From assembly GCA_951213105.1 (NCBI GenBank), contig OX578137.1:60586736-60650735 (forward strand): a stretch of 64,000 nucleotides of DNA, written 5' to 3'. Source of the DNA: Amaurobius ferox (taxonomy: Eukaryota; Arthropoda; Arachnida; Araneae; Amaurobiidae). The translations under genes and the position numbers were made by a program. Below are positions 1 through 11,169 of the stretch, in pieces (the first letter of the stretch is position 1; each line of letters starts with the position of its first letter). The notes beneath the pieces are model-generated. The model saw only the letters and a program-made list of their open reading frames with translations. It searched no databases and had not been told where the DNA came from.

Positions 1-591
1 GCTTATCACCATGAATTGGCCGCTCATGAATCTTCTCATGACGTATCAGATCATCTTTTCTTACAAAAGCCGCCTTACACAATTCACATATGTAATCCTT
101 CTTACCATCATGAATCCTCATATGGCGCACTAAGCTTCGTTTTGCCATGAAGCTCTTCGTACAAGTCGGACACACCTGTAAAAAATAAAATGCAAGACTT
201 TAGTATAACCACGCTATTCTCGGTAATAATGTAATACATTTCAGATGTATATATATATATATATATATATATCATTACAGATGTATATAAAGAAATCGCT
301 AATCCATTATACTATCCCCATTAGAAATAATAAAATTCCTGAATTAAAGAATATATCCAGATACAAGACATTTCATGCAAGATCCCCAAGACATTTCATT
401 AAATTCATAAAAACACTCATTAAAAAGTTGTTACGCATCATAGAAATACAAAGTTTAATAAAATGAGAGAATAAAATCACATTAAAACAAGTACTTACAT
501 GCCCAATCCTGTTCAAAGAGGGTGCATTAAGCATAGGAACATCAGTAACGGTAGGGATAGTACCTCCGATATTACTTTCTAAGGCAAACAT
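1..591 (-). CDS. C2H2 zinc-finger protein, first two exons (partial, runs off the left edge)
   Basis: Two exons can be read leftwards. Exon 1 runs from an ATG at 591 to 499 (31 codons, starting MFALESN) and ends at a consensus GTAAGT donor at 498-493. Exon 2 starts at 175 after a pyrimidine-rich stretch ending TTTTTTACAG, and is open to base 1. Both junctions are phase 0, so the frame continues. Exon 2 encodes one complete finger (CPTC...F...L..HMRIH), a second one (YICELC...F...L..HEKIH) and the linker to a third. The family binds DNA or RNA in the nucleus. The gene is head to head with the polymerase at 1,425, about 830 bp away, and related polymerases in arthropod genomes are often found with zinc-finger sequence, so it may belong to the same element; it could also be a host gene. 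Translation start is the first in-frame ATG and is not confirmed. Confidence 0.72.
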
Positions 592-1424
592 ACTCGCAGA
601 GCAACTTCAAACACGACTTAACAGCACGAAACTCACAACAGAAATGATAAAATCGCTGCTTAAAGACCACCTACATCCATTCATAAAAAATAGTTCCTGG
701 TGTATCCTTCCGCCAAGGTCACCCCAAGGTTATCTCTAAAGAGTTCTTGGTGTATCCATCCGCCAAGGGCATGTCAAGGTCACGTGATAGTTATATCACG
801 GTTACCGCTAGATTTGCAACACACGAATGTAATTATGCACACATCCGATAAAAAATAAACAATTCGTTCAACATTGCAATCGATTATATCCTTTTTAATA
901 ATCGTAATCGATACATTAAATAAATTCACATCTTTAAAAAATAATAGATTTTAATAAAATAATGAAAGAAAATCCCTTTGCGAGACCCCTTAAAACCTCC
1001 AATCCTTAAACAATACAGCAACGCGCAAGCATAAAAAACCCCCGAATAACATATACTCCTCTCTCCCCCTTCCTCCCCGAGACACCAACACTCACTTCAC
1101 CACACGTTAAACGTAACCCATAGCAACCGGAATCCATAATAAAACATTCACCTTCACCCCCAACGTACATCCAAATACACAGTCATTCAACGTGAAACCC
1201 GTATTTTTACAGCAAAAATCACTTTACAGGGATTCATAGAACAAAAAATCATAAAAAATCAACAAATTCACCCAGAAACTAGCTAAAACCCTCAAATTAC
1301 TTATAATTATCATCTACATATGCTATATAACCACTTACAACCTTAAAATGTATGTTGCCGTTTTACTCGTTTCCGATCTGGAGGAGAACAGGAATACTGT
1401 ATAAACTATTTCAGAAGTTCTTGT
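592..1424. promoter_or_regulatory. Divergent intergenic region between the zinc-finger gene and polB
   Basis: No gene is seen here. Two copies of a 28-bp direct repeat (693-720 and 743-770, core GGTGTATCC and CCGCCAAGG) lie 50 bp apart on the zinc-finger side. The core GGTGTATCC recurs once just after the polymerase stop, at 4615-4623. A TATA-like CTATATAA lies at 1323-1330. An ATG at 1348 opens an 18-codon upstream reading frame that ends before the polymerase ATG. These are sequence observations; promoter activity is inferred. Confidence 0.4.
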
Positions 1425-4400
1425 ATGAAAAACATTACAGAAGAAGATTTGGATTCTAATATGGATACTGCCTTTGCGAAAGTGTTAACATCATTCGAAA
1501 CCTATGAAGGCCGTGGTAGCGGTTGGGTCTTAGAGAGAATCGAGGAACTCATGATTGATGTTGGGACATATGATCCTCTGGCTGCTTCAAGCTATATCCC
1601 GCTACCTAAAGAACTATTAGCCAAGAAAGCTATTATTAATGTGGAAAATAGTGATCAGAAATGTTTTATGTGGTCCATCTTAGCAGAACTTTATCCAGTT
1701 TATAAGAATGCATCTCGTGTCAGCAAATATACCGAGCATGAATGCAAGTTGAATCTGGATGGAATCGAGTTTCCCACTCCTTTACACCAAGTTAAATTAT
1801 TTGAGCGAAATAATAATAATGTGAGCCTGAGTGTCTTTGGATATGAAGATAAGAAGGTGTTTCCGCTCTATATATCATCTAATAGACGAGAACAACACTG
1901 TAATTTACTGCTTATTAGTAATGATGAGCAGTCTCATTACTGTTGTATTAGAAGTATGAGCAGACTTTTATACAGTATAAGAAAACATAAAGAGAAGCAA
2001 TATTTTTGTGACTACTGTTTACAACGATTTTCATCTGAAGCTCGTTTAAAGAAGCATATTGAATTATGTAGCCAATATGGCCTACAGAGAGTGGAGTTTC
2101 CCAGTGACAATGACAAGATTTTGAAATTTCAAAGTATTTACATGCAAATGCGTGTACCATTTGTGGTATACGCAGACTTTGAGTCTTTCCTAATGAAAGT
2201 GGAACTATGTGAGAATACCCCTTCTGTTTCACATGAGAGTATCTTATCTCATCATGTTCCTTGTGGTTTTGCCTATATTATTATTGGGCCTGATGGAAAA
2301 ACCTTTAAAGGACCTGTTATCTATAGGGGTGAAGATGTGATTCATCATTTTTTGAAAGCCCTTATTCAAGAAGAAGAAGAGATTCAGAGAATACTGAGAG
2401 AAAATATGAAAATGAATTTTACTGCTGAAGATCGTGAAAACTTTGAAAATGCTACTCTCTGCCATATTTGTAACAAGGCTTTAGGAGAAAAGCGTGTGAG
2501 AGACCATTGCCACTTAACTTCCAAGTACAGAGGTGCAGCCCATCCTAATTGTAATCTGAATTACAAGATAAGACGACGCATACCCGTTGTGTTTCATAAT
2601 TTAAAGGGGTATGATGGACATTTAATTATGCAGGGGATCGGTGAATTTAAAGGAAAGAGGATTGAATGCATCAGTAGCAATATGCAGCAATATATTACAT
2701 TCAGCCTAGGAAGTTTACAGTTTATAGATTCTCTTCAATTCTTACCTGCCTCTATTGAGAAACTAAGTTCTAGTTTGGAATCCAATCAGTTTCGTATCAC
2801 CCAAGAACATTTTACAAGTGATCAAGTGGATTTAGTGACTAGAAAGGGTGTTTACCCCTATTCTTATATGGATTGTGCTACCAAGTTTGAAGAAACGAGC
2901 TTACCCTCTAAAGAGGCCTTCTTTGATGATTTAAATCGAGAGGAGATCTCTGATGATGCCTATGCCTATGCTCAACATGTTTGGACATCTTTAAAGATAA
3001 AGAATATGGGGGAATATCATGACTTGTACATAAAAACTGATATTCTTCTATTAGCGGACATTTTTGAGAATTTCCGTGATTTGACATTGAATTATTATGG
3101 AATAGATGCTGCCCACTGTTTAACATTACCATCTCTTGCCTGGAATGCAGCCTTGAAGACTAGTGGAGTATCATTAGAACTGATTACAGATCCTGATATG
3201 TACTTATTTTTAGAAGAAGGTATAAGAGGCGGTATTAGTGTTATTAGTAAACGCCTTAGTCAGGCTAATAACAAGTATTTGGAACATTTTGATTCTACGA
3301 AACCTAGCAAATATATAATGTACCTGGATGCTAATAATCTGTATGGGTGGGCTCTAAGCCAAGCACTCCCTGTATCGAATTTTAGATGGCTTGATTCTCA
3401 AGACATTCAGAACTTTGATCCACTTACTGTTGAAGATGACTCACCTGTGGGATATATTATCGAAGCGGATATAGACTATCCCCATGATTTGCATGATAAG
3501 CATAATGATTATCCTCTAGCACCCGAAAGAGTTCATATCACCCCATCTCTGATTTCGGAGTATAGCCGGAATTTATCTGAAGAAATGAATTTGAAAATAT
3601 GCAAGGACCAGATCAAATTAACACCTAATTTGAATCATAAGGTTAAATATGTTCTGCATTATAGAAATTTAAAGCAGTATATGAAGCTAGGGATGAAACT
3701 TGTGAAAATCCATCGAGTATTAACTTTTAAGCAAGAGCCCTGGTTGAAGCCCTATGTACAATTTAACACTGAGAAGAGAATGAAAGCAAAAAATTCCTTT
3801 GAAAAAGATCTGTTCAAACTTATGAATAACGCAGTGTTTGGAAAAACTATGGAAAATTTGAGAAAAAGAATGGATGTTAAGCTAGTACAGACTGAGAAGA
3901 GACTGAAAAAATTACTTGCATCACCAGCCTTACACTCCTTCAAAATATTTAATGAAGATCTGGTAGCAGTTCATATGCATAAGACTCATTTGAAACTGAA
4001 TAGACCCATCTATGCAGGTTTTTCAGTACTGGACTTGAGTAAAACACTAATGTATGAGTTTCATTATGATTTTATTAAGAAGATGTATGGAAGCCGAGCC
4101 GAATTGCTTTTCACAGACACCGATTCCCTGTGCTATGAAATTGAAACAGAGGATATTTACAAAGATTTTGAAAGTTATGAAGACTATTTTGACTTTTCGG
4201 ATTATCCTCCAACACATCCACTCCATTCCAATAAGAATAAAAAAAGGATTGGAAAAATGAAAGACGAGTTGAATGGAACTCCTGCCGTGGAATTTGTAGG
4301 CCTAAGATCGAAAATGTATAGCCTAAAAACACCCTTTACGGATAAAAAGACTGCTAAAGGTGTTAATAAGAATGTTGTAAAAAAACACATCCATCATGAA

Positions 4401-4583
4401 GATTATTATAATTGCCTAACAAGGCGAAGATATAATAGAGTGGAGCAATTTAAAATTGCAAGTAAAGACCATCAGATGTATACTGTGAAGCAAATTAAAA
4501 TGGGCTTATCCCCCTATGATGATAAGCGTCATATCTTGAAGGATGGTATCAAGAGCCTAGCATACGGTCATTATCAAATTTAA
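1425..4583 (+). CDS. polB: Family B DNA polymerase, Polinton/Maverick type, intact
   Basis: A single uninterrupted 1,052-residue reading frame for a protein-primed-type DNA polymerase with proofreading exonuclease. Order of parts: a conserved N-terminal region (about 30-140, SGW and SSYIPLP), a zinc-knuckle-like C195/C198/H211/C215, ExoI D251-F-E253, an endonuclease-VII-like metal site (C346..C349, DHCH at 360-363, H373, C376), ExoII with N392 and D397, ExoIII Y535-x3-D539, polymerase motif A YLDANNLYG (D635), motif B K798-x3-NAVFG, motif C FTDTDS (D898, D900) and KxY at 963-965. All expected catalytic residues are present. The family replicates Polinton-like elements and related viruses by extending a protein primer. 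No other Polinton gene (integrase, capsid, ATPase, protease) is in the window and no flanking long inverted repeats were recognised, so this is an orphan or a captured gene. The ATG at 1425 is the first in frame and gives the usual N terminus. Confidence 0.95.
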   Translation: MKNITEEDLDSNMDTAFAKVLTSFETYEGRGSGWVLERIEELMIDVGTYDPLAASSYIPLPKELLAKKAIINVENSDQKCFMWSILAELYPVYKNASRVSKYTEHECKLNLDGIEFPTPLHQVKLFERNNNNVSLSVFGYEDKKVFPLYISSNRREQHCNLLLISNDEQSHYCCIRSMSRLLYSIRKHKEKQYFCDYCLQRFSSEARLKKHIELCSQYGLQRVEFPSDNDKILKFQSIYMQMRVPFVVYADFESFLMKVELCENTPSVSHESILSHHVPCGFAYIIIGPDGKTFKGPVIYRGEDVIHHFLKALIQEEEEIQRILRENMKMNFTAEDRENFENATLCHICNKALGEKRVRDHCHLTSKYRGAAHPNCNLNYKIRRRIPVVFHNLKGYDGHLIMQGIGEFKGKRIECISSNMQQYITFSLGSLQFIDSLQFLPASIEKLSSSLESNQFRITQEHFTSDQVDLVTRKGVYPYSYMDCATKFEETSLPSKEAFFDDLNREEISDDAYAYAQHVWTSLKIKNMGEYHDLYIKTDILLLADIFENFRDLTLNYYGIDAAHCLTLPSLAWNAALKTSGVSLELITDPDMYLFLEEGIRGGISVISKRLSQANNKYLEHFDSTKPSKYIMYLDANNLYGWALSQALPVSNFRWLDSQDIQNFDPLTVEDDSPVGYIIEADIDYPHDLHDKHNDYPLAPERVHITPSLISEYSRNLSEEMNLKICKDQIKLTPNLNHKVKYVLHYRNLKQYMKLGMKLVKIHRVLTFKQEPWLKPYVQFNTEKRMKAKNSFEKDLFKLMNNAVFGKTMENLRKRMDVKLVQTEKRLKKLLASPALHSFKIFNEDLVAVHMHKTHLKLNRPIYAGFSVLDLSKTLMYEFHYDFIKKMYGSRAELLFTDTDSLCYEIETEDIYKDFESYEDYFDFSDYPPTHPLHSNKNKKRIGKMKDELNGTPAVEFVGLRSKMYSLKTPFTDKKTAKGVNKNVVKKHIHHEDYYNCLTRRRYNRVEQFKIASKDHQMYTVKQIKMGLSPYDDKRHILKDGIKSLAYGHYQI

Positions 4584-4605
4584 ATGAGCAGACCATGCTA
4601 GATTG

Positions 4606-4653
4606 AATTGTGGCGGTGTATCCTATACATCGGGTGGAGGTGGGACCACAATT
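4606..4653 (+). other. Imperfect hairpin after the polB stop
   Basis: AATTGTGG (4606-4613) pairs with CCACAATT (4646-4653), and an inner GTGTAT...ATACAT pair lies between them. It sits 22 bp after the stop codon, so it would be in the 3' untranslated region. Function unknown; it may be an RNA stem or a remnant of an element end. Confidence 0.45.
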
Positions 4654-4820
4654 TAAAAAAATATATATATTTCTAACAACATCTAATGTATGAAAGAGAC
4701 CTTATCCCATTTAGGTTGTTGAAAACAAGTATCTGCTATTATTTAAAATATTTATGTTTAAAATTTTTAAAATCCAAGACCGAAATGGTTGAGGAAACAC
4801 ACCCCCGCCTATACACCCGA

Positions 4821-4940
4821 TTCACGCGATTCTGCTACTTTAAAACACCAATTCATGCGATTCTGCTACTTTAAAACACTAATTCACGCGATTCTGCTAC
4901 TTTAAAACACCAATTCACGCGATTCTGCTACTTTAAAACG
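4821..4940. repeat. 31-bp tandem array, four copies
   Basis: Copies of a unit containing TTCACGCGATTCTGCTACTT start at 4821, 4852, 4883 and 4914, an exact 31-bp period with one or two differences between units. Confidence 0.9.
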
Positions 4941-4944
4941 CGTT

Positions 4945-5625
4945 TTTGTTAGTTTTTTACAAGTAAAAAGTATGTTTTTGTGAAAAAACGTTAAAAAATA
5001 GCACAAGTGTGAAAACCTATGTTAATTCCCATAGAGAAAACGGCACAAGTGTGGTTTTTGAAAAGTAGAAAACTTACATTTGCGAAAAAATATAAGAAAA
5101 AAACTTGCATTTACGAAATTTTGTTAGTAAAAAGTATGTTTTTGTGAAAAAACGTTAAAAAATAGCACAAGTGTGAAAACCTATGTTAATTCCCATAGAG
5201 AAAACGGCACAAGTGCGGTTTTTGAAAAGTAAAAAACTTACATTTGCGAAAAAATATAGGAAAAAAACTTGCATTTACGAAATTTTGTTAGTAAAAATCA
5301 CGTTTTTGTGAAAAAACGTTAAAAAATAGCACACGTGTGAAAACCTATGTTAATTTCCATAGAGAAAACGGCACAAGTGTGGTTTTTGAAAAGTAAAAAA
5401 CTCACATTTGTGAAAAAATATAAGAAAAAACTTGCATTTACGAAATTTTGTTAGTAAAAAGTATGTTTTTGTGAAAAAACGTTGAAAAATAGCACAAGTG
5501 TGAAAACCTATGTTAATTCCCATAGAGAAAACGGCACAAGTGCGGTTTTTGAAAAGTAGAAAACTTACATTTGTGAAAAAATATAAGAAAAAAAAAAACT
5601 TTACGAAATTTTAAAAACATTAACA
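4945..5625. repeat. About 163-bp tandem array, four copies
   Basis: Units are recognisable by GTATGTTTTTGTG at 4970, 5134, 5297 (variant) and 5461. Each carries two short GCACAAGTG motifs and CCATAGAGAAAAC. Units are highly alike, with C/T and one-base length changes. The array ends in an A-rich tract (5590-5670). Confidence 0.88.
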
Positions 5626-5657
<32 letters not shown>

Positions 5658-5755
5658 AAAAAAAAAATCATCTGATCCATCCTAACCTTTGACTGACTTC
5701 ATGGAACGTCACGTGCTGGTGGAAGCTCCACCCCTGCTCATGAGGTGCGCCTATG

Positions 5756-5799
5756 CTTTAACATGGGAGAACTAGCACCGCAATTTCCCCATGTTAAAG
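5756..5799. other. Perfect 12-bp stem hairpin
   Basis: CTTTAACATGGG (5756-5767) and CCCATGTTAAAG (5788-5799) form a 12-bp stem with a 20-base loop. TAGCACCGC occurs both in the loop and just after the stem. It may be the end of an element; no partner end was found. Confidence 0.55.
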
Positions 5800-6128
5800 T
5801 ATAGCACCGCGTGAGCCAGAACCCCCTACTATTCCCTACTGTTGTTTTAAGAAGGGTTGTTGGCCTATTTTTGTAGTAATAGTTATAAAATAATATTTTA
5901 AATTCAATATACTGTTGAATCCATTAATATCAATCTTGGATAAGAAATCTCCCTGTTAAGTTGACTTCTTATCTAAGTCCCCCTTGGATAAGAAGTTCTC
6001 CGGTGGTCCATAGCATATAAGTTCAATCATAATTTTTCACTCATATTTGGTCTAAGATAGTATATTTTAACCTTCATAAAATAAATTTAAAGAATTTAAT
6101 TAAAATAAATTATACTTTCAGGCTTCTT

Positions 6129-8530
6129 TTAAAGGAAACCGCAAATGAAACTCTCGCCACTAAAAGAAGGCAATAAAATCGCGTACTCAGACAAGGAAAA
6201 AGCCGAGGCGCTAGCAAAACATTATGAAACCCAATTCAAACCAAATCAATGCTAAGGGTGAGCGTCAGTAAATCTTCTGCCCTATCCGCGCTTTCTTAAC
6301 TTTCGCGGCACACGTTTTTCACCGAAATTCTGCTCAAACAGTTGCGAAATATTTTCTGATAAATAAAATGCAATGCTTAGATTATATTAAAGCTAAATTT
6401 AATACCCAATAAAACAAAGAATATATTTTTTATTTTAATTCAAAATATTTTTGGTGCTGCCATCTGTTGTCGTAATTTTATTCATACCGACTATTTTTAT
6501 TTTTTAATGAACATTTTTAAATGGCTATTCCTTCTAATACGCTATATTAAATACAACAACAGATCATATATAATAATGCCACAATCACGGAAACGTAATT
6601 GAACTTGGACTTGAAGACAAGGGAACTTGAAGACAAAACTGCAGTCCTCAGTGATGTGCATTCAGATTCCCTTATCAAATTTATAAAATAAGAAATTGCC
6701 TTTCCGTGATTGTGGCATTATTATATGTGATCTGTTGTTGTATTTAATACTGTATTAGAAGGAATAGATATTTAAAAATGTTCATTAAAAAATAAAATTA
6801 ATCGGTATGAATTAAATTACGACAACAGCACCAAAAATATTTTGGATTAAAATAAAGAATATATTCCATATTTTATTGGGTTTTAAATTTAGTTTTAATA
6901 TAATCTAAGCATTGCATTTTATCTTTCAGAAACTATTTCGCAACTATTTGAGCAGAATTTCGGCGAAAAATGTGTGCCGCAAAAGTTAACAAAGAACGGA
7001 TAGGGCAGAAGATTTACTGACGCTCACCCTAAATGTGTCAGGAAACCGTAAACTTGGTTTGTCAAACACTAAATAAATTCAGAAACTCCCCGGCAACGAC
7101 TGTGTTTAACCTAGCCACCCCGCAAGACATAGTTGAAATCATTAAAAACCTAAAAACTAGTAAGAGCCCAGGGCACGATAAAATCAGGAACGTAGTACCT
7201 AAAACCTACCATTAAATATAATATTTTCATTACCATTTCAATAAATAAGATACAAAAATTAAACTATTTTCCCAAAGATTCGAAGGACGCTATAATCATA
7301 CCGATCCGTAAGGTAGGAGAGGACGCCAATATTCCAGCCAACTACAGACTAATCAGTTTACTGCCAACACTTAGTAAAATTACTAAAAAAATTATACTTA
7401 AGAGACAAAACGCACACCTAAGCGAGAATTACATAATGATTCCCGAACAATTCGGATTTCGGCTAAAGCACTCCATCATCCATCAGCTTCTGAGAGTGGT
7501 GGAGTACATATCCTCTGGACTTAATAACAAGACACCCACAGCTGCCATTTTCCTTGATATCCAAAAAGTCTTCGATAAAGTGTGGCACTGCGGATTAGCG
7601 TACAAATGGATTACCTTAAAAGTCCCTGATGGACTAATCAAACTTTTAATTCCATACTTAAATAACACACATTTTCAAGTCAGAGTAAAATACAATTTAT
7701 CTACATCCAAGCTCATAAAAAGCAGTGTACCACAAGGATCCATCCTTGGTCCGACACTTTTTAACATATACCTGAATGACATCCCCAGGACGGAAAACAC
7801 TTAGCTGGCACTCTATGCAGACGACAGTACGATGCTTGCAAAAAACACTTATCTCTCAGTAATGCACAAACAGCTACAACAACACTTAGACATACTCCAA
7901 CCACGGCTGGAAAAATGGAGAATAAAATTAAACCTCCAATAAATGTCATTGGATATACTTTTTTAGGAAACATAAACCTCCGTCGCCTCTGTATATAAAC
8001 AATAAAGCACTTCACGCGGAAAAATCAACCAAATGCGTAGATGTAACGCTAGACTACCACCTAACCTGGAAATTGCAAGTAACGAACATAATCAAAAAGG
8101 CTTATATGGCTACGGGAGCCTTATACCCAATGATAGGAAACGGGAACCTCAGTTATCAAAACAAAGTTATAATATATAAATCGGTGTCATCCGCCCAAGA
8201 ATGCTGTGTAAGCAGCAGTCGTATGGGTGATAAATAATTGCCTGTAAATCTACCGGATTTACAGGCCTGTAAATCTACCATTGACTTCCTAGAGAAAAGA
8301 CAAACAAAATCCTAAGGTGTATCAGGAAAGCCCCTAGATATTTAGAAAACTCGGTGATTAGAAAAGACTTCAAAATAAAAAGCGTGAGAGCTCAAATCAA
8401 AAAGCTAACGTTAAATTTCTACAACAAATTGCCATCCGTCCCGAACGAACTATTATTCAATCTACATGACTATGATCATCGTAAGACCAAATCTCGTAAG
8501 AAACCCCGTGCAGTACTAAACCTAGAGTAA
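6129..8530 (+). pseudogene. Jockey-like LINE ORF2 reverse transcriptase, decayed and split by an insertion
   Basis: The left piece (about 6140-6252) reads KLSPLKEGNK and DKEKAEALAKHYE, typical of the region before the RT domain in jockey-clade LINEs. The right piece starts at 7033 in the same frame and continues through SKSPGHDKI, a frame change near 7210, NYRLISLLPTLSKI, then FLDIQKVFDKVWH (7551-7590), VPQGSILGP (7730-7757), a stop at 7801-7803 and YADDS (7817-7831). The C-terminal end NKLPSVPNELLFNLHDYD is near 8430-8475 and the last stop near 8528. Several stops, frame changes and a short insertion with an 11-bp stem (8240-8266) show it is dead. The endonuclease and ORF1 are absent, so the copy is 5' truncated. 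Reverse transcription at a nicked target is the family role. Confidence 0.85.
6256..7029. mobile_element. Harbinger-type foldback MITE, 774 bp, inside the LINE
   Basis: Arms at 6256-6593 and 6701-7029 are inverted repeats of about 330 bp with roughly 90% identity by eye; both ends begin GGGTGAGCGTCAGTAAATC. The element is flanked by TAA on both sides (6253-6255 and 7030-7032), the 3-bp duplication typical of PIF/Harbinger transposons. The 107-bp centre has no coding capacity. The LINE reading frame lines up across the insertion, which dates it after the LINE copy. Confidence 0.88.
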
Positions 8531-8539
8531 CCGGAAATT

Positions 8540-10940
8540 AGGTATATCCCTTTTCTAGCAACTGAAACTAAATAAAACCCGCGATTAATATTTCAATTTC
8601 CCGCGATTAATATTCATTCCAGATCTGCATCAACCTCCCAAACTGACTGAATCCAATTGTGCAATAAACTGCCACACTAGGAGTCAAGTCAAAATAAAAT
8701 CAAGTAAATAAAAACAACGAGCTTCCATATAATGGGTAAATGAAATAATGTCGCAGTTTGAAGATAAGTACTAAATTGCGAGAATGGAGATTAAAGGCAC
8801 TTAGCGGCTGGTGCCCCGTTCTGAAATTAAAATCGGATGAAAATTAAGCATACAACAGAAAGAAAGTACATTTGTATACATTGCAACTTCCCACAGTTTG
8901 ACGTTTGTTTAAATTTTTTTCTCAGTTTTAAATTTTTGTGTCTGTCCACAAGATTAGAATAAAAAATATTTTTTGTCTAATTTAAAACAGAACATATGAA
9001 AGTTAGCATTCATGATTTTTCAAAAATATATTTTTTGTAAAATACTTTCAAATATTTTGGGTTTAGTGTACAGAAGTATTAAATAGTTTAACTTTAATGT
9101 ATAGCTTAGACAATATTTTACTCAATAGTCAGCTGGCTAGTAAATTTCAAATGTGGCTAGTGAATTATAGTTATCTAGTAGTCATTGGGGCTAGTGTAAC
9201 CTAAGCTTATTAAACTAACTACAATGATCAAGTTTAAATTAAATCTATGTTGATAATTAAAATCAACAAATTTATCTCTACAGAAAAAACAGAAGTATAA
9301 AAATTGTCTAGTATTATTATTTCTTGCTTGAATTACTTACAACGAGTTATACAATGCATGATATTCTAGGAACCGGGGGGAAATATCGTTATAGAATTTA
9401 TCTTTACAGACAAGTTCGATATTCTATACATTAGAACTATAGGACATCTGCGGGAACCGCGGAAAACATAGTTCAAGTCAGGTTTATTGTAACGATAAGG
9501 TAATATCATTCTTGATATGGTTCACTGTATTCATTAAATGAATGGTTGGTTAAGTCATTTAAATAAATAAAAATATTTTAAACTCTTAAAGTTTATATAG
9601 TTTGTTTAAGAAGTAGAGAATATTATAGAAATTGTTCTAAAAGTGACTATTAGTGAAATGTAATTGGCTAGTAGAAAATTTGAATGAATGAGAAAATCGT
9701 AATTTAAGCTATACTTTAATGGAGAAAATATTTCTGGTGATTTTAGTTGAAAAATAACCTTGTGGATAGTGCTTTATTATTTTTTTGAGCTATGACAGAT
9801 CTTCAAAATCATATGTTTAAAATTCAGACAATATATGTATCAATAAAACTGTAAAATTTTCATATTAACAATATGCTCCTGTTGAAGTATAAAAATTTCT
9901 GTTTAAAAATAGGAAAAACCTGTTCCTTTACTCAAAATTAAAATCGTAGCAAAATACATGTAATTTTCGCCCTCGAAAACTACTATCTCCCCTTAAGAAG
10001 TTTATTTTATGCATGTTCTTCAAATAATCTTTCTGTTTGAGGAGTAAATTTTCTCATCTAAGCAATTCCTTTTTTAAATGTTTTCCTGTTAAAGAAGTTT
10101 GTTTATATTATGTTCAAATACCATTTCGGTTTAAGATAATGAATTTTATTTATGTTAGAAGTTCTTGTTTAAAGTGTTTGACTGTCTTAAAAGTTTATTT
10201 TATGTCAGTTCTTTAAATGACCTTTCTATTTGAGACGTTTTTCTCATTTGCTGTTGACTTATTTGCGGGTTCCTTTGACCAATTTTCTGTTCTAGATCAT
10301 CTCTGTGTATTCAGACTATCCTATGATGTTAAAGGTATTGTAACTTTCACCTTTCTGATCAACTATATATTTTACGTGGATTATAGAATTTATTTGATTC
10401 TAGAAGATCAAGGCATTCATTTGATGACTTTATGACCTTGCAAATTGTGTAGGAGGTATAACAGAAAATAAGTAAAGAAAAAAAAACATTTGATACTTTT
10501 TAGATGGAAGCAAAGTATAGAAGCATTTTAGTATATATTTTGGAGACACCCTATTATAGAAGGTACGTAATAAGACAGCAAAATATTATTCTTAGGGGGC
10601 CATAATAATTTGTGATCTCACAACTTAAAATTTATTATTTATAACATCACATTGATGTCTCGAAATCTGTTTTAGCATTTATGATACAATTTCATTATTT
10701 TAATTTGCATAAGGCTAAATAAGGATTCAATATTCTTTTAAAAATAAATGTAAAATCATAGAAATGGATTTCAGAACTCAATGAAATAAAGCACTATGTT
10801 CAGGAAAACAACTATCATATAGTCCCTATGTGAGGTCTCAATTCTTCTTATATAGAGCATAAGGTCCCAGAATGGTACTGAGCACAACTCATATTATAAT
10901 AGTCCAATGCTTCCAGCTGCATATTTTAGGGTGTACAGAA
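8540..10940. other. AT-rich non-coding stretch
   Basis: No supported gene. A loose series of TTTATTTTATG and GTTCTTT motifs at 9,980-10,240 looks like an old tandem or dispersed repeat. Short open frames here (for example 10,217-10,435) have no recognisable protein character. Confidence 0.5.
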
Positions 10941-10943
10941 ACC

Positions 10944-11168
10944 TTAACGCTAGAACGACGGATATGACCACTGCCGTCTTTCTAGGAAGATCGTTGATTT
11001 GTTCTCTTATTATAAAACCTAGAATAATTTTCTTCTGTGTTTTCAATAACTTTGAGAAAATAAGAAAAGTCATAAAATTTCAATGGGCTGGGATTAGCCG
11101 TTTTGGAGGAAGCGTTTCTCAAAGTAGTTATGCGGTCAAAATGACCGCTTCCGTCGTTCTAGTGTTAA
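10944..11168. mobile_element. piggyBac-type MITE with TTAA target duplication
   Basis: TTAA at 10944-10947 and 11165-11168 flank a 217-bp element. Its ends are near-perfect inverted repeats, 5' TTAACGCTAGAACGACGGA and 3' (read inward) TTAACACTAGAACGACGGA. Next to the right end is an inner palindrome, GCGGTCAAAATGACCGC, as seen next to piggyBac ends. No transposase, so it depends on a partner element. Confidence 0.82.
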
Positions 11169-11169
11169 T

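Noticed and set aside
1948..4390. Several minus-strand frames of 60-94 codons across the polymerase
   Set aside because: Shadows of the intact polymerase gene; none has independent signals.
4821..5625. Possible CRISPR array after polB
   Set aside because: Units are contiguous tandem copies without unique spacers, in a eukaryotic setting.
10217..10435. 72-codon hydrophobic frame
   Set aside because: Composition is that expected from T-rich DNA; no start context, splice sites or homology pattern.
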